A model generated the notes under the pieces. That model was not told the origin of the DNA and did no database searches. It was given only the letters and a program-made list of their open reading frames with translations. Positions 1 to 8,148 of a stretch of 37,785 nucleotides of DNA are shown piece after piece (the first letter of the stretch is position 1; the number at the start of each line of letters is the position of its first letter). The position numbers and the translations under genes were made by a program. Origin of the DNA: an uncultured Prochlorococcus sp. Lineage in GTDB: Bacteria; Cyanobacteriota; Cyanobacteriia; PCC-6307; Cyanobiaceae. Location of the stretch: positions 1-37,785 of the forward strand of contig CACMTJ010000015.1 of assembly GCA_902616595.1 (NCBI GenBank), given 5' to 3'.

Positions 1-845
1 CCTGCAAGTAACGGAATGCAAGATGTAGCTACTTCAAACTTCCTTGCATCATCATGAAAAAGATTATCTGAAGGCTCATAAATGCCTTGTTCTTTTTTTA
101 ATGATTTCCATCCAATTATTGTTGGATCTGTTTCATGAATAAATCTATCTGAGACGTAAATGGCTCCAAGTCCTTCTGGCCCACATGCCCATTTATGAGA
201 AGTTATTGAATATAAATCAGAATAAAAAACTTCTTTTTCAATATTTATGTGCCCAAAGGTTTGAGCACCATCAACAAGTAAATAAGAATCTGCTCGATTA
301 TTTTTTAATTCGATAGAAATTTGTTTTAAAGGAATTTTATATCCAAAGTTCCATAAGATATGAGAAATAATTAGTATCTTAGTCTTACTATTTAGATTTT
401 TCAAAATCTCTAAAATTATATTTTCGTCGTTTAGATTTTTAAGTTTTTGGATCGGCAAAATTTTGAATATTAATTTATTTCTTCTACAAAATTCTCGACT
501 TGCAGCCACTACTCCAGGATGTTCACAGTCACTTATTAACAGCTCTTCTCCCTCTTCTACTTTTATTCCCCAAAAGGGCAAAATCATACCGGAAGAGATA
601 TTCTCGGTTAAAGCTACATTCTTTGAATTTACACCTAATTTTTGTGCAATGATCCTTTTTGTGGTCAATATTTCTTTGTAAATAAAAGGCCACATATTAT
701 TAGTAAATGGTCCTAAATCTTGGATAATTTCCCACGTTTTAACTATGGCTTCTAAGGAAGATTTTGGTAATGGTCCTTGACCTCCATAGTTGAAATAATA
801 CTTATTTTTTAATGCTGGTATTTGATCTCTTAGATTATTTCTCAT
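1..845 (-). CDS. L-cysteine/cystine C-S lyase-like class V aminotransferase, 3' end outside window
   Basis: The gene reads from an ATG at 845 down through base 1, giving 281 codons with no stop, so the C-terminus lies outside the window. It is a fold-type I PLP enzyme. YFNYGGQGPLP is at about residues 17-27, a DCEHPG stretch at 106-111, VDGAQ (PLP-binding Asp) at 191-195, and SHKW with the Schiff-base Lys218. These stretches, and the SHILWNFG segment, match my memory of the Synechocystis cystine lyase C-DES better than housekeeping IscS/SufS, so I infer cystine/cysteine cleavage giving sulfide or persulfide. A generic cysteine desulfurase is the alternative. It lies 36 bases downstream of the arsM-like gene in the same direction, probably cotranscribed. 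Confidence 0.75.
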   Translation of the reverse strand, partial: MRNNLRDQIPALKNKYYFNYGGQGPLPKSSLEAIVKTWEIIQDLGPFTNNMWPFIYKEILTTKRIIAQKLGVNSKNVALTENISSGMILPFWGIKVEEGEELLISDCEHPGVVAASREFCRRNKLIFKILPIQKLKNLNDENIILEILKNLNSKTKILIISHILWNFGYKIPLKQISIELKNNRADSYLLVDGAQTFGHINIEKEVFYSDLYSITSHKWACGPEGLGAIYVSDRFIHETDPTIIGWKSLKKEQGIYEPSDNLFHDDARKFEVATSCIPLLA

Positions 846-881
846 GGAAATTTAAGTTATATTTTTAAACTCTTGAATTTT

Positions 882-1676
882 TTAAATATTGCCTACTAAA
901 GTTACTGTTCTAAATTCTATATTCTCAATTACTTTCCAAGGTTCAGCACTCCTTTCTGCAAATTCTAAATTTTTAAATCCTAGTTCTTTAAAGTCACTTA
1001 TAAAGTCTGGTTCGTACCATGCTCCACTAATACAACCTGTCCATAGATCATGATCATTTTGCAATCTTAAAGGAACTTTTTTGTTAGAGACAATATCGCT
1101 AATTGCAATTCTTCCATTATCGTTTAAAACTCTTTTTATATTTCTTAGAAGGTTATTTCTAGATTCTGGACTTACCAAGTTTAAAACGCAATTACTTAAA
1201 ATAATATCGACTGATTTGTCGGCGATTAATGGACTTAAATCTTTATCTAATTCATCAAGTTTTTCAATTGAACCTTCTAGAAATTCTGTATTGTTGAAAC
1301 CTATATTTTTTGTAACTTCTTTAGAGGCTGATCTAGATAAAGAAAGCATATCAGGATTCTGATCAACTCCAATAACTTTCCCTTCTTTCCCAACAATTTG
1401 GGCACAAATAAAAGCATTTTTGCCGCTACCACTACCAAGATCTAAGACTATATCATTTTTTTGAACATATTTGGTTGGATCCCCACATCCATAGTCTCTT
1501 TCTATAACCTCTTGAGGAATTGCTTCAAGTAAAACGGGATTAAACCCAACTGGTGTACAAAGACAACTTTCTTTTTCTAGTGCGGCTGAACCGTATCTTT
1601 CTTGAATCGCATCTTTATGATCGAATTGATTAGATGCTTTATTAGATGTGGTTGTATTACAGCAACTTTCAGACAT
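882..1676 (-). CDS. arsM: Arsenite S-adenosylmethionine methyltransferase (ArsM-type)
   Basis: This 264-residue protein is a class I SAM methyltransferase, with motif I LDLGSGSGKNAF at about residues 78-89 and an acidic VIGVDQNP stretch at 101-108. It has the three cysteines diagnostic of ArsM, which bind and methylate As(III): Cys64 in YGCGDP, Cys163 in SNCVLNL and Cys215 in TGCISGAW. An extra Cys38/Cys40 pair and an N-terminal Cys5-Cys6 pair are also present, as is common in microbial ArsM. The expected role is cytosolic methylation of arsenite, relevant where phosphate is scarce and arsenate enters by phosphate transporters. The gene starts with ATG at 1676, 38 bases after the terminator of the upstream unit. 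It is followed by the cystine lyase-like gene. Substrate is inferred from the cysteine pattern. Confidence 0.85.
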   Translation of the reverse strand: MSESCCNTTTSNKASNQFDHKDAIQERYGSAALEKESCLCTPVGFNPVLLEAIPQEVIERDYGCGDPTKYVQKNDIVLDLGSGSGKNAFICAQIVGKEGKVIGVDQNPDMLSLSRSASKEVTKNIGFNNTEFLEGSIEKLDELDKDLSPLIADKSVDIILSNCVLNLVSPESRNNLLRNIKRVLNDNGRIAISDIVSNKKVPLRLQNDHDLWTGCISGAWYEPDFISDFKELGFKNLEFAERSAEPWKVIENIEFRTVTLVGNI

Positions 1677-1708
1677 ATTTTTTAAGGGACTCTTGACAAA
1701 TATAGCCC

Positions 1709-1737
1709 AAAAAAAAAGCCCCTGAAAAGGGGCTTTT
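1709..1737 (-). terminator. Rho-independent terminator of the DUF4278 unit
   Basis: Bases 1714-1722 pair perfectly with 1729-1737 (9-bp stem containing four G-C pairs, 6-base loop). On the minus strand the stem is followed by a run of T (complement of A at 1709-1717). It lies just after the stop of the DUF4278 gene and before arsM, so it separates the two units. It is the clearest intrinsic terminator in the window. Confidence 0.9.
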
Positions 1738-1753
1738 AATTTGTTTAATTAAA

Positions 1754-1927
1754 TTATTTAGTGTAATTAACACCTCTGTAATTTAATTCTGCTTTTTCAT
1801 TACTTGAAGAAGCGTCATCCATTCTATTGGTGTATACGTTTCTTCTGTAGGTAAGTTCAACAAGTTGCTTTTTAGCAGCTTCTTTGTTTTGAACGTAGTT
1901 TTTACCTCTGTAAGTTAAAGTAGTCAT
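1754..1927 (-). CDS. DUF4278 small basic protein, PirA-like, under glutamine riboswitch
   Basis: From the ATG at 1927 the product is 57 residues, beginning MTTLTYRGKNY and ending NYRGVNYTK. Two copies of the Y-R-G-x-x-Y signature, one at each end, define the DUF4278 family. The protein is strongly basic, with no signal peptide or membrane segment. As I recall, the family includes Synechocystis PirA, a small PII-binding regulator of arginine synthesis, so a nitrogen-signalling role is a reasonable inference, not a demonstration. The reading frame stays open upstream to ATGs at 1951 and 1963. The 1963 ATG falls inside the riboswitch core, so I prefer 1927, although no clear Shine-Dalgarno precedes it. 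The unit has its own promoter and terminator. Confidence 0.8.
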   Translation of the reverse strand: MTTLTYRGKNYVQNKEAAKKQLVELTYRRNVYTNRMDDASSSNEKAELNYRGVNYTK

Positions 1928-1948
1928 GTTTCGATGTGACAACACGGC

Positions 1949-2001
1949 CATCCCCCGTTCCATGGTATGACTCGAACTGCGCCCTCAAATGAGGGTGAAC
2001 G
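1949..2001 (-). promoter_or_regulatory. Glutamine-II riboswitch (downstream-peptide RNA motif)
   Basis: Read on the minus strand, the leader begins CGTTCACCC at 2001 and closes with GAACG at 1960-1956. CGTTC (2001-1997) pairs with GAACG (1960-1956) as P1. An internal hairpin CCCTC-ATTT-GAGGG spans 1995-1982. The single-stranded joining segment that includes AGTCATACCATG (1972-1961) follows. This matches my memory of the downstream-peptide glutamine aptamer found in Prochlorococcus and marine Synechococcus leaders of small ORFs. The element is far more GC-rich than its surroundings. Glutamine-II switches are thought to act on translation by masking the start region, which fits the G-run and in-frame ATG immediately after P1. 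Confidence 0.8.
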
Positions 2002-2006
2002 AAAAA

Positions 2007-2020
2007 GTAGCTATTGCTAC
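2007..2020. promoter_or_regulatory. GTA-N8-TAC palindrome, putative NtcA site / 5' hairpin
   Basis: The sequence GTAGC-TATT-GCTAC fits the NtcA consensus GTA-N8-TAC and is also a perfect 5-bp hairpin. It starts at the predicted transcription start of the minus-strand DUF4278 unit, a position typical of NtcA repression rather than activation. It could instead be a simple RNA-stabilising 5' stem-loop. For the plus-strand gene at 2183 a TATTTT box follows after only 16 bases, shorter than the usual 20-24. Confidence 0.5.
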
Positions 2021-2026
2021 CAAATT

Positions 2027-2056
2027 ATTATAAGCGTATTTTTAACTGCATGTCTA
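2027..2056 (-). promoter_or_regulatory. Sigma-70-type promoter for the riboswitch/DUF4278 unit
   Basis: On the minus strand a TAGACA -35-like hexamer (2056-2051) and a perfect TATAAT -10 box (2032-2027) are separated by 18 bases. Transcription should begin about 7 bases further, near 2020/2021, giving a leader of roughly 93 bases that contains the whole riboswitch. Confidence 0.65.
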
Positions 2057-2182
2057 GCTTTTACAAATAGAAACGAAGATTTAATGTTTTTTTAATTATT
2101 ATCTTAGGTAAATTTTTTTATAAATAGTCTCTAAAAAGGTTTATGTTTATATTTGGTTTAATCTTCATGTAACTATTTATTT

Positions 2183-2440
2183 ATGACAGGTTTTTTATAT
2201 TTCTTGGGAAATACTTTAAGGTGGCCAGTGTTAAAGCCAAAAGAATTTTTTTCACTACATGCTTATTTTTCAATTATTTATTTGATAACTTTTACTTTGA
2301 GTAAATATGATGTAAGCCAATCAAATTTAGTTTTTACTTTAGGAATTCTTGCACCTCTTTTAATCGCTATTGGTCAAGGACTTCCAATTGATTGCCTTGA
2401 TATGGAATCATCTTTGTTGAAGGAATTAAAAACTAAATAA
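2183..2440 (+). CDS. Small membrane protein of unknown function
   Basis: I do not recognise this 85-residue protein. It starts at an ATG and carries two likely membrane segments, about residues 24-42 and 49-66, joined by a short polar loop containing KYDVSQSN. The C-terminal tail is charged and probably lies in the cytoplasm. It faces away from the DUF4278 unit, with about 120-180 bases of shared upstream DNA, and converges with nfu 20 bases downstream. Composition is like its neighbours. Its length, clean start and placement between real genes make a genuine gene likely. Confidence 0.65.
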   Translation: MTGFLYFLGNTLRWPVLKPKEFFSLHAYFSIIYLITFTLSKYDVSQSNLVFTLGILAPLLIAIGQGLPIDCLDMESSLLKELKTK

Positions 2441-2460
2441 TATATTTCAGTTAAAAATTT

Positions 2461-2706
2461 TTATAAAACCTGGACAACTTCGCTTATTTCAGGGATCATT
2501 TCTTTTAACTTTCTTTCAATACCCATTTTGAGAGTCATAGTGCTACTTGGGCAACTACCACATGCCCCTTGAAGTCTGACTTTGACAATTGGACCATCTA
2601 TTTCTGCAATCTCAACATTACCTCCATCAGAAATTAAAAAAGGTCTTAGCTCGTCAAGGACTTTTTCTACATTTTCGTTTGTCAGAGAGAGTGTTTCAGT
2701 ACTCAT
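2461..2706 (-). CDS. nfu: NifU-like Fe-S scaffold/carrier protein (Nfu domain)
   Basis: This 81-residue protein consists of a single NifU C-terminal (Nfu) domain. The segment [13 protein letters not shown] (about residues 20-32) and the CxxC motif GACGSCPSS (Cys49 and Cys52) are hallmarks. Such proteins bind a 4Fe-4S cluster at the interface of a dimer and pass it to target apoproteins. In cyanobacteria the stand-alone form is the main carrier for photosystem I and other FeS enzymes. The ATG start at 2706 is divergent from mqo, with a 70-base shared promoter region. Confidence 0.92.
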   Translation of the reverse strand: MSTETLSLTNENVEKVLDELRPFLISDGGNVEIAEIDGPIVKVRLQGACGSCPSSTMTLKMGIERKLKEMIPEISEVVQVL

Positions 2707-2776
2707 AATTTTGGATTAACTTTATAATAAGCCTAGAAAGAAATCTGATTAATTGCAAAAAAGATAATTTTCTGTT

Positions 2777-4273
2777 GTGACTTCATCTAAAAATCCCACT
2801 AATGATAATAGCTACTTTGATGCAGTCTTAGTAGGAGCAGGGATAATGAGTAGTACTTTAGCCCTCCTAATTTCAGAAGTTTTACCAGATATAAAATTTC
2901 TTATTATAGAAAAATTAGATGATCCAGGAAGTGAAAGTACTGGTGCTTTTAATAATGCAGGTACAGGACATGCGGCTAATTGCGAATTAAACTATACCCC
3001 TTTAGATGAAAAAGGAAATCTAAAAATAGATAAAGCGCTCTCAATAAATCGTTCTTTTGAAACATCCATGTCTTTATGGGCCTCATTGTATGAAGCAGGG
3101 AAGATTGATATTAATAAGTTTCTAGAATTTATTCCTCATATTAGCTTTGTTTCTGGTCAGGATAATATTTCTTTTTTAAAAAAAAGATTTCAGAAAATGT
3201 CCGAAAATCCTGAATTTATCGATATGGAATTTTCTACATCTTTTGATGAAATTTCATCATGGGCTCCTCTAATAACAAAAGATAGAAATCCATCTACTCA
3301 AATTGCTGCTACCAGAATAGGTAGAGGAACTGATATCAATTTTGAGGCTTTAACTAAAGAGTATTTGGCATTAGTTTCTTTAAACAAAAATGTTGAAATT
3401 AGATACAAAACAGAATTAGTAGATTTAAAGAAAATTGATAAAAAACAATGGGAACTAGAAATCAGTTCTGAAGGTAGAAAAACTTCAATTAGAACTAGCT
3501 ACGTTTTTCTTGGTGCTGGTGGAAAAACAATTAATTATTTACAAAAATCAAAAATTCCAGAAGCAAAAAGTTATGGTGGATTTCCTGTTAGTGGGAAATG
3601 GCTTATTTGCGAAAAAAAAGATCTAACAGAAAAACATAACTCAAAAGTTTATGGTAAAGCTGATATTGGATCGCCACCAATGTCTGTGCCTCATTTAGAC
3701 ACTAGATGGATTGATAATAAGAAACTTCTTTTATATGGACCTTTTGCTGGATTTACAACGAAATTCCTAAAACAAAGTTCATACTTTGACTTATTTAGTT
3801 CAATTAAAAAGAATAATATTTTTTCTATGTTAAACGTTGGTTTCAAGAACAACGATTTAATTAATTACCTAATATCACAATCATTAAAGAACCATAACTC
3901 AAGAGTTGAGAATTTAAAGAATATGATGCCATCAGCTAATCCTTCTGATTGGTATTTAAAGAATGCTGGTCAAAGAGTCCAAATAATTAAAAAAACTGAA
4001 GGTGGTGGTTCTTTGAAATTTGGAACTGAGATTGTCAATTCATCTGATGGATCATTATCTGCTTTGTTGGGAGCCTCCCCGGGAGCAAGTACTGCGGTTT
4101 CAATTATGGTTGAGGTTCTAGAAAAATCTGTTTTATTTGTAAACGATAAGCATAATCTTCAGAAAAAAATAAATGACTTAATTTATCCAGAACTATCAGT
4201 CTCTGAAAATTACAGTACCTTCATAAAAGAAATTAAAAAAAGAAATAATTCCATTTTTGGTTTCCATCCATAA
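2777..4273 (+). CDS. mqo: Malate:quinone oxidoreductase
   Basis: The 498-residue length fits the Mqo family. The N-terminus has the FAD-binding Rossmann motif [11 protein letters not shown] (about residues 19-29), followed by a family-typical [15 protein letters not shown] region. The C-terminal part contains [11 protein letters not shown] and a [15 protein letters not shown] segment. Mqo oxidises malate to oxaloacetate at the membrane surface and passes electrons to quinone, replacing or supplementing NAD-malate dehydrogenase. No membrane helix is seen, in keeping with a peripheral protein. The start is GTG at 2777, the first start codon of the frame. It lies upstream of lepA with a 55-base gap. 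Confidence 0.95.
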   Translation: MTSSKNPTNDNSYFDAVLVGAGIMSSTLALLISEVLPDIKFLIIEKLDDPGSESTGAFNNAGTGHAANCELNYTPLDEKGNLKIDKALSINRSFETSMSLWASLYEAGKIDINKFLEFIPHISFVSGQDNISFLKKRFQKMSENPEFIDMEFSTSFDEISSWAPLITKDRNPSTQIAATRIGRGTDINFEALTKEYLALVSLNKNVEIRYKTELVDLKKIDKKQWELEISSEGRKTSIRTSYVFLGAGGKTINYLQKSKIPEAKSYGGFPVSGKWLICEKKDLTEKHNSKVYGKADIGSPPMSVPHLDTRWIDNKKLLLYGPFAGFTTKFLKQSSYFDLFSSIKKNNIFSMLNVGFKNNDLINYLISQSLKNHNSRVENLKNMMPSANPSDWYLKNAGQRVQIIKKTEGGGSLKFGTEIVNSSDGSLSALLGASPGASTAVSIMVEVLEKSVLFVNDKHNLQKKINDLIYPELSVSENYSTFIKEIKKRNNSIFGFHP

Positions 4274-4328
4274 TTCTAATTAGCTAATATTAATCAAGAT
4301 GTAATAAGAGGAGAATTTTTCTTTCTAT

Positions 4329-6137
4329 ATGACTGATATATCTGTTTCAAAAATTAGAAATTTCTGCATAATCGCTCATATTGACCATGGTAAATCTACC
4401 CTTGCAGATAGGTTACTTCAAGATACTGGTACTGTGCAGCAAAGGGATATGCAAGAACAATTTTTGGACAGTATGGATCTTGAAAGAGAGAGAGGAATTA
4501 CTATCAAGTTACAGGCCGCTAGGATGAAATATAAAGCTGACGATTCCCAAGAATATGTTTTGAACTTAATAGATACTCCTGGGCATGTTGATTTCTCTTA
4601 TGAGGTTAGTAGATCTCTTCAAGCTTGTGAAGGCGCCTTACTTGTTGTTGATGCAAGTCAAGGAGTAGAAGCTCAAACCTTAGCTAATGTTTATCTTGCC
4701 TTAGAAAATAATCTTGAAATAATTCCTGTTTTAAATAAAGTTGATTTACCAGGGGCTGATTCTGAAAAAATAAAACAAGAAATAGAGGAAATTATTGGAC
4801 TTGATACATCTAATGCAATAAATTGTTCAGCAAAAACTGGTGTTGGCATTAAAGATATTTTGGAAGCAATCGTAAGAAGAGTACCTCCTCCTCAAGATGA
4901 AATTAAACTACCTACGAAGGCACTGATTTTTGATTCTTATTATGATCCGTACAGGGGAGTTATTGTTTATTTCAGGGTGATATCTGGGTCTCTAAATAAG
5001 AGAGAAAAAATATTATTAATGGCAAGTAAGAAAAATTATGAACTAGATGAGATAGGAATAATGGCGCCTGATCAGCAGCAAGTTGATGAATTACATGCAG
5101 GAGAAGTTGGTTATTTAGCTGCTTCTATAAAATCAGTTGCTGATGCGAGAGTGGGAGATACGATTACTCTTTTAAATTCACCTGCCAATGATCCTTTGCC
5201 TGGATATAAGACAGCAAATCCTATGGTTTTTTGTGGCTTATTCCCGACTGATGCTGATCAATTCCCAGATTTAAGAGTTTCACTAGAAAAATTACAATTA
5301 TCTGATGCAGCTTTAAAATATGAGCCCGAAACCAGTAGCGCAATGGGATTCGGATTTAGGTGCGGATTCCTAGGACTTCTTCATATGGAAATTGTTCAAG
5401 AAAGATTAGAAAGAGAATATGACTTGGATCTAATCGTAACGGCACCATCAGTTATTTATAAAGTTAATTTAAATCAGCAGGAACATATCTTTATTGATAA
5501 TCCTTCTACAATTCCTGATCCACAACTTAGAGAATCAATAGAAGAGCCTTATGTGAAAATGGAAATTTATGCTCCCAATGAATTTAATGGAACATTAATG
5601 GGTTTATGTCAGGAAAGAAGGGGAGTATTTATAGATATGAAATACATAACAACAGATCGAGTTACCTTGATTTATGAAATCCCATTAGCAGAAGTTGTTA
5701 CAGATTTCTTTGATCAAATGAAAAGTAGAACCCAAGGTTATGCATCAATGGAATATCATTTGATTGGCTATAGAAAAAATGACCTTGTTAGATTAGATGT
5801 TCTAATAAATTCAGAAAGAGCAGATCCATTAACTTCTATTGTTCATAAAGATAAGGCTTATGGAATTGGCAGAAGTTTAGTTGAGAAATTAAAAGAACTT
5901 ATTCCAAAACAACAATTTAAAATACCTATTCAAGCATCAATCGGTAGCAGGATTATTGCAAGCGAAAGCATAAGTGCTTTGCGAAAAGATGTTTTATCTA
6001 AATGTTATGGCGGGGATATTTCTAGGAAAAAGAAACTTTTAAAGAAACAAGCCAAAGGTAAAAAGAGGATGAAGGCAATGGGTAAAGTTGAAGTCCCTCA
6101 AGAAGCTTTTATGGCAGTCTTGAAATTAAACCAGTAA
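4329..6137 (+). CDS. lepA: Elongation factor 4 (LepA), ribosome back-translocase GTPase
   Basis: The 602-residue product has the complete LepA layout. The GTPase domain has [10 protein letters not shown] (G1), RERGITIK (G2), DTPGHVDF (G3) and NKVDLP (G4). EF-G-like domains II, III and V follow, then the LepA-specific basic C-terminal domain with [14 protein letters not shown] and KAKGKKRMK-like stretches. EF4 binds stalled or mistranslocated ribosomes and promotes recovery under stress. A purine-rich AGAGGAGA at 4307-4314 is a good ribosome-binding sequence, though 14 bases from the ATG is somewhat long. Confidence 0.98.
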   Translation: MTDISVSKIRNFCIIAHIDHGKSTLADRLLQDTGTVQQRDMQEQFLDSMDLERERGITIKLQAARMKYKADDSQEYVLNLIDTPGHVDFSYEVSRSLQACEGALLVVDASQGVEAQTLANVYLALENNLEIIPVLNKVDLPGADSEKIKQEIEEIIGLDTSNAINCSAKTGVGIKDILEAIVRRVPPPQDEIKLPTKALIFDSYYDPYRGVIVYFRVISGSLNKREKILLMASKKNYELDEIGIMAPDQQQVDELHAGEVGYLAASIKSVADARVGDTITLLNSPANDPLPGYKTANPMVFCGLFPTDADQFPDLRVSLEKLQLSDAALKYEPETSSAMGFGFRCGFLGLLHMEIVQERLEREYDLDLIVTAPSVIYKVNLNQQEHIFIDNPSTIPDPQLRESIEEPYVKMEIYAPNEFNGTLMGLCQERRGVFIDMKYITTDRVTLIYEIPLAEVVTDFFDQMKSRTQGYASMEYHLIGYRKNDLVRLDVLINSERADPLTSIVHKDKAYGIGRSLVEKLKELIPKQQFKIPIQASIGSRIIASESISALRKDVLSKCYGGDISRKKKLLKKQAKGKKRMKAMGKVEVPQEAFMAVLKLNQ

Positions 6138-6216
6138 TTTCTTTTAATTTAAAATTTATAGCTATTTATTTTTAAAAGAATTGGGTATATTTCATTTATA
6201 TCTTTAAAAAAAGATT

Positions 6217-7062
6217 TTGGATATTAACTCATTTAATCGTGTCGGCGCAAATATCAGAAAAGCTGGAATTTTAATTGTACTTTTTTATCTTCTTGTTGTT
6301 TTAATAATAAAATTTTTAGAGGCCAATAATTTTTTTGGCTATTCATTTTCAATGTCAAGCAATGATATCTTTGCCCCTCCTTCTCTTAATCATTTTTGTG
6401 GCACAGATAGATTAGGAAGAGATGTTTGCTTAAGAACTTTGCAAGGATCATCATTAGCGATAGAAGTTGTATTCTTAGCTATTCTTTTTTCATTAAGTTT
6501 GGGTTTGCCATTGGGGTTATTAAGTGGATATTTTGGTGGTTTTTTTGATAAATGCTTATCACTAATAATGGATACTATTTTTTCAATACCTGTAATTTTA
6601 CTTTCAGTTGTTGTGGCTTTTGTATTGGGTAAGGGTATCCTTAACGCGGCTTTGGCATTGTGTATTGTTTACTCTCCTCAATATTTTAGATTAATCAGAA
6701 ATCAGACAATATTGGTTAAATCCGAAACTTATGTGGAGGCAGCTCAAGTCGCAGGAGCTGATGTTAAAAAAATTATTTTTAAATATATTCTCCCAAATGT
6801 AATAACACCATTGCCTATTCTGCTTACCCTAAATGCTGCAGATGCTGTTTTGGTATTAGGAAGTTTAGGATTTTTAGGCCTTGGCGTTCCTGCAGATGTC
6901 CCAGAGTGGGGAAGTGATTTAAATCTGGCTCTTGCTGCTTTACCTACAGGTATCTGGTGGACGGCTTTGTTCCCAGGTTTGGCAATGTTTTTTTTAGTTT
7001 TAGGTCTTTCTTTTGTAGGAGAGGACCTTGAAGAAATTTTTGATAGTCAAAATTCTGAATAA
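6217..7062 (+). CDS. Oligopeptide/dipeptide-type ABC transporter permease (DppC/OppC family)
   Basis: This 281-residue inner-membrane protein has six predicted helices and the DppC family N-terminus: one helix (about residues 17-36), then the conserved HFCGTDRLGRDV segment (58-69). The EAA loop, which contacts the ATPase, is visible as VEAAQVAGADVKKIIFKYILPN. DppC proteins work as heterodimers with DppB. No DppB, ATPase or binding protein gene is adjacent, so partners must be encoded elsewhere. The start is TTG at 6217. It ends 2 bases before the convergent trmH stop. Substrate cannot be told from the sequence. Confidence 0.85.
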   Translation: MDINSFNRVGANIRKAGILIVLFYLLVVLIIKFLEANNFFGYSFSMSSNDIFAPPSLNHFCGTDRLGRDVCLRTLQGSSLAIEVVFLAILFSLSLGLPLGLLSGYFGGFFDKCLSLIMDTIFSIPVILLSVVVAFVLGKGILNAALALCIVYSPQYFRLIRNQTILVKSETYVEAAQVAGADVKKIIFKYILPNVITPLPILLTLNAADAVLVLGSLGFLGLGVPADVPEWGSDLNLALAALPTGIWWTALFPGLAMFFLVLGLSFVGEDLEEIFDSQNSE

Positions 7063-7064
7063 AT

Positions 7065-7736
7065 TTAGTTATCTATAACAGGATCAAGTTCTCCTTGATC
7101 ATTCAACTTTGGATATTCTTTAGCTGATTTTTTATACACCGCAGCTAATTCTGGGTAACACCATTCAAAAAGTGTTTTTTGATATTCAAACATATTTAAC
7201 CCTTCTCCATTAGCGGGCAATATACCTTTATTTTTTCTTTGGCGAACAGCTTCAAATAATAATATAGAAGCAGCAACTGATACATTTAGAGATTGAACCA
7301 TACCTCTCATAGGTATAAAAATTGATTGATCAACCATTGATATAAGTTCATTACTTAGTCCCCATTTTTCTGCTCCTAAAACAAAACATGTATTTTGAGA
7401 ATAATCAAAATTTCTATAATCTACTGATTCACTATTAAGAGTCGTTCCATATAATTTAAAACCCTTATTCTTTAAATCAGATATTGCCGTTATAGTGTTT
7501 TCATGATTATTCAGTTTTACCCATTTCTGACTTCCTTGAGCAGTACTATTAAAAGTCTTAACTGTATTCGTTTTGCTAATAAAATTTGCTTCGAAAACTC
7601 CTGCTGCATCACATGTCCTTAATATCGCAGATAAATTATGTGGTTTATTGACATCCTCAACTAAAACAGTCAAGTTTTTCATTCTGCAATCTAAAACACT
7701 TTTGATTCGTTCAAATCTTCTTGGTAAAATTGACAT
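7065..7736 (-). CDS. trmH: TrmH-type tRNA (Gm18) 2'-O-methyltransferase, SpoU family
   Basis: The 223-residue protein has the three SPOUT motifs. Motif 1 is NKPHNLSAILRTCDAAG (about residues 31-47), motif 2 is FVLGAEKWGLSNE in the middle, and motif 3 is SLNVSVAASILLFEA near residue 150. A C-terminal extension of about 60 residues matches TrmH, which 2'-O-methylates G18 in the tRNA D-loop. Other SpoU enzymes that act on rRNA (RlmB) carry an N-terminal L30e-like domain, absent here. The ATG start at 7736 is divergent from the small gene at 7832. Confidence 0.9.
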   Translation of the reverse strand: MSILPRRFERIKSVLDCRMKNLTVLVEDVNKPHNLSAILRTCDAAGVFEANFISKTNTVKTFNSTAQGSQKWVKLNNHENTITAISDLKNKGFKLYGTTLNSESVDYRNFDYSQNTCFVLGAEKWGLSNELISMVDQSIFIPMRGMVQSLNVSVAASILLFEAVRQRKNKGILPANGEGLNMFEYQKTLFEWCYPELAAVYKKSAKEYPKLNDQGELDPVIDN

Positions 7737-7831
7737 TTATAATTTTTCACACTTTTAAATTATATTCAAAAAATATTGATTACCTATTAAATCTCTTGGT
7801 TTATAATATTTTGGTATTTTAAATTAACTCA

Positions 7832-8035
7832 ATGGCATACATAGAATGGGACTATACATTAATAACAAGTATGGTAGAAAAACAAGGATGGGATTTACCT
7901 GATCGTGAATCGGAAGAATGGAATAAATTTAAAGATGAATTAGGAGAAAAAATGAGAGGTGTTGGACTTATTTTTGAAAAATATTGTAAATTTACTCCTG
8001 ACGTAGGGGAAGGAGTTCATCTTCTAGATGACTGA
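7832..8035 (+). CDS. Conserved small soluble protein of unknown function
   Basis: I do not recognise a named domain in this 67-residue protein. It is acidic and rich in Trp and aromatic residues (EWDY, GWDLP, EEWNKF), with no signal or membrane segment, so it should be cytosolic. The predicted pattern is mostly helical with a C-terminal acidic tail ending LLDD. It has a clean ATG start with upstream space for a promoter. A hairpin follows the stop (8049-8082), suggesting a one-gene transcript. Confidence 0.65.
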   Translation: MAYIEWDYTLITSMVEKQGWDLPDRESEEWNKFKDELGEKMRGVGLIFEKYCKFTPDVGEGVHLLDD

Positions 8036-8048
8036 TCATAAATAGTTT

Positions 8049-8082
8049 TAAACCATTGATGTATCCCTTAATCAATGGCTTA
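8049..8082 (+). terminator. Hairpin after the 7832-8035 gene, possible terminator
   Basis: Bases 8053-8060 (CCATTGAT) pair with 8071-8078 (ATCAATGG) around a 10-base loop, and TAA/TTA arms extend the stem past one mismatch. The following sequence is only moderately T-rich, so termination is plausible but not certain. Confidence 0.45.
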
Positions 8083-8131
8083 TTAATTTATAAGATAATG
8101 TAATTTCACTAAATTAGAACTGGCAATTATT

Positions 8132-8148
8132 AAGGCTTTATAAAGCTT
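8132..8148. repeat. Near-perfect palindrome in the leader of the DUF393-photolyase cluster
   Basis: The stretch AAGGCTTTATAAAGCTT reads as a palindrome with one G-T wobble. It sits about 65 bases upstream of the DUF393 start and before an A6T8 run. It could be an operator, a second terminator arm for the upstream gene, or chance in AT-rich DNA. I cannot decide from sequence alone. Confidence 0.3.

Noticed and set aside
463-681. Plus-strand 72-codon ORF opposite the cystine lyase-like gene
   Set aside because: It is the antisense shadow of an enzyme gene with conserved motifs and has no recognisable domain.
1963-1963. ATG at 1963 as the DUF4278 start
   Set aside because: It falls within the conserved riboswitch core and adds residues not typical of the family.
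1940-2001. tRNA gene or tRNA-like element suggested by GC content and TTCGAGTC
   Set aside because: No cloverleaf or acceptor stem can be formed; the glutamine riboswitch pairing explains the sequence better.
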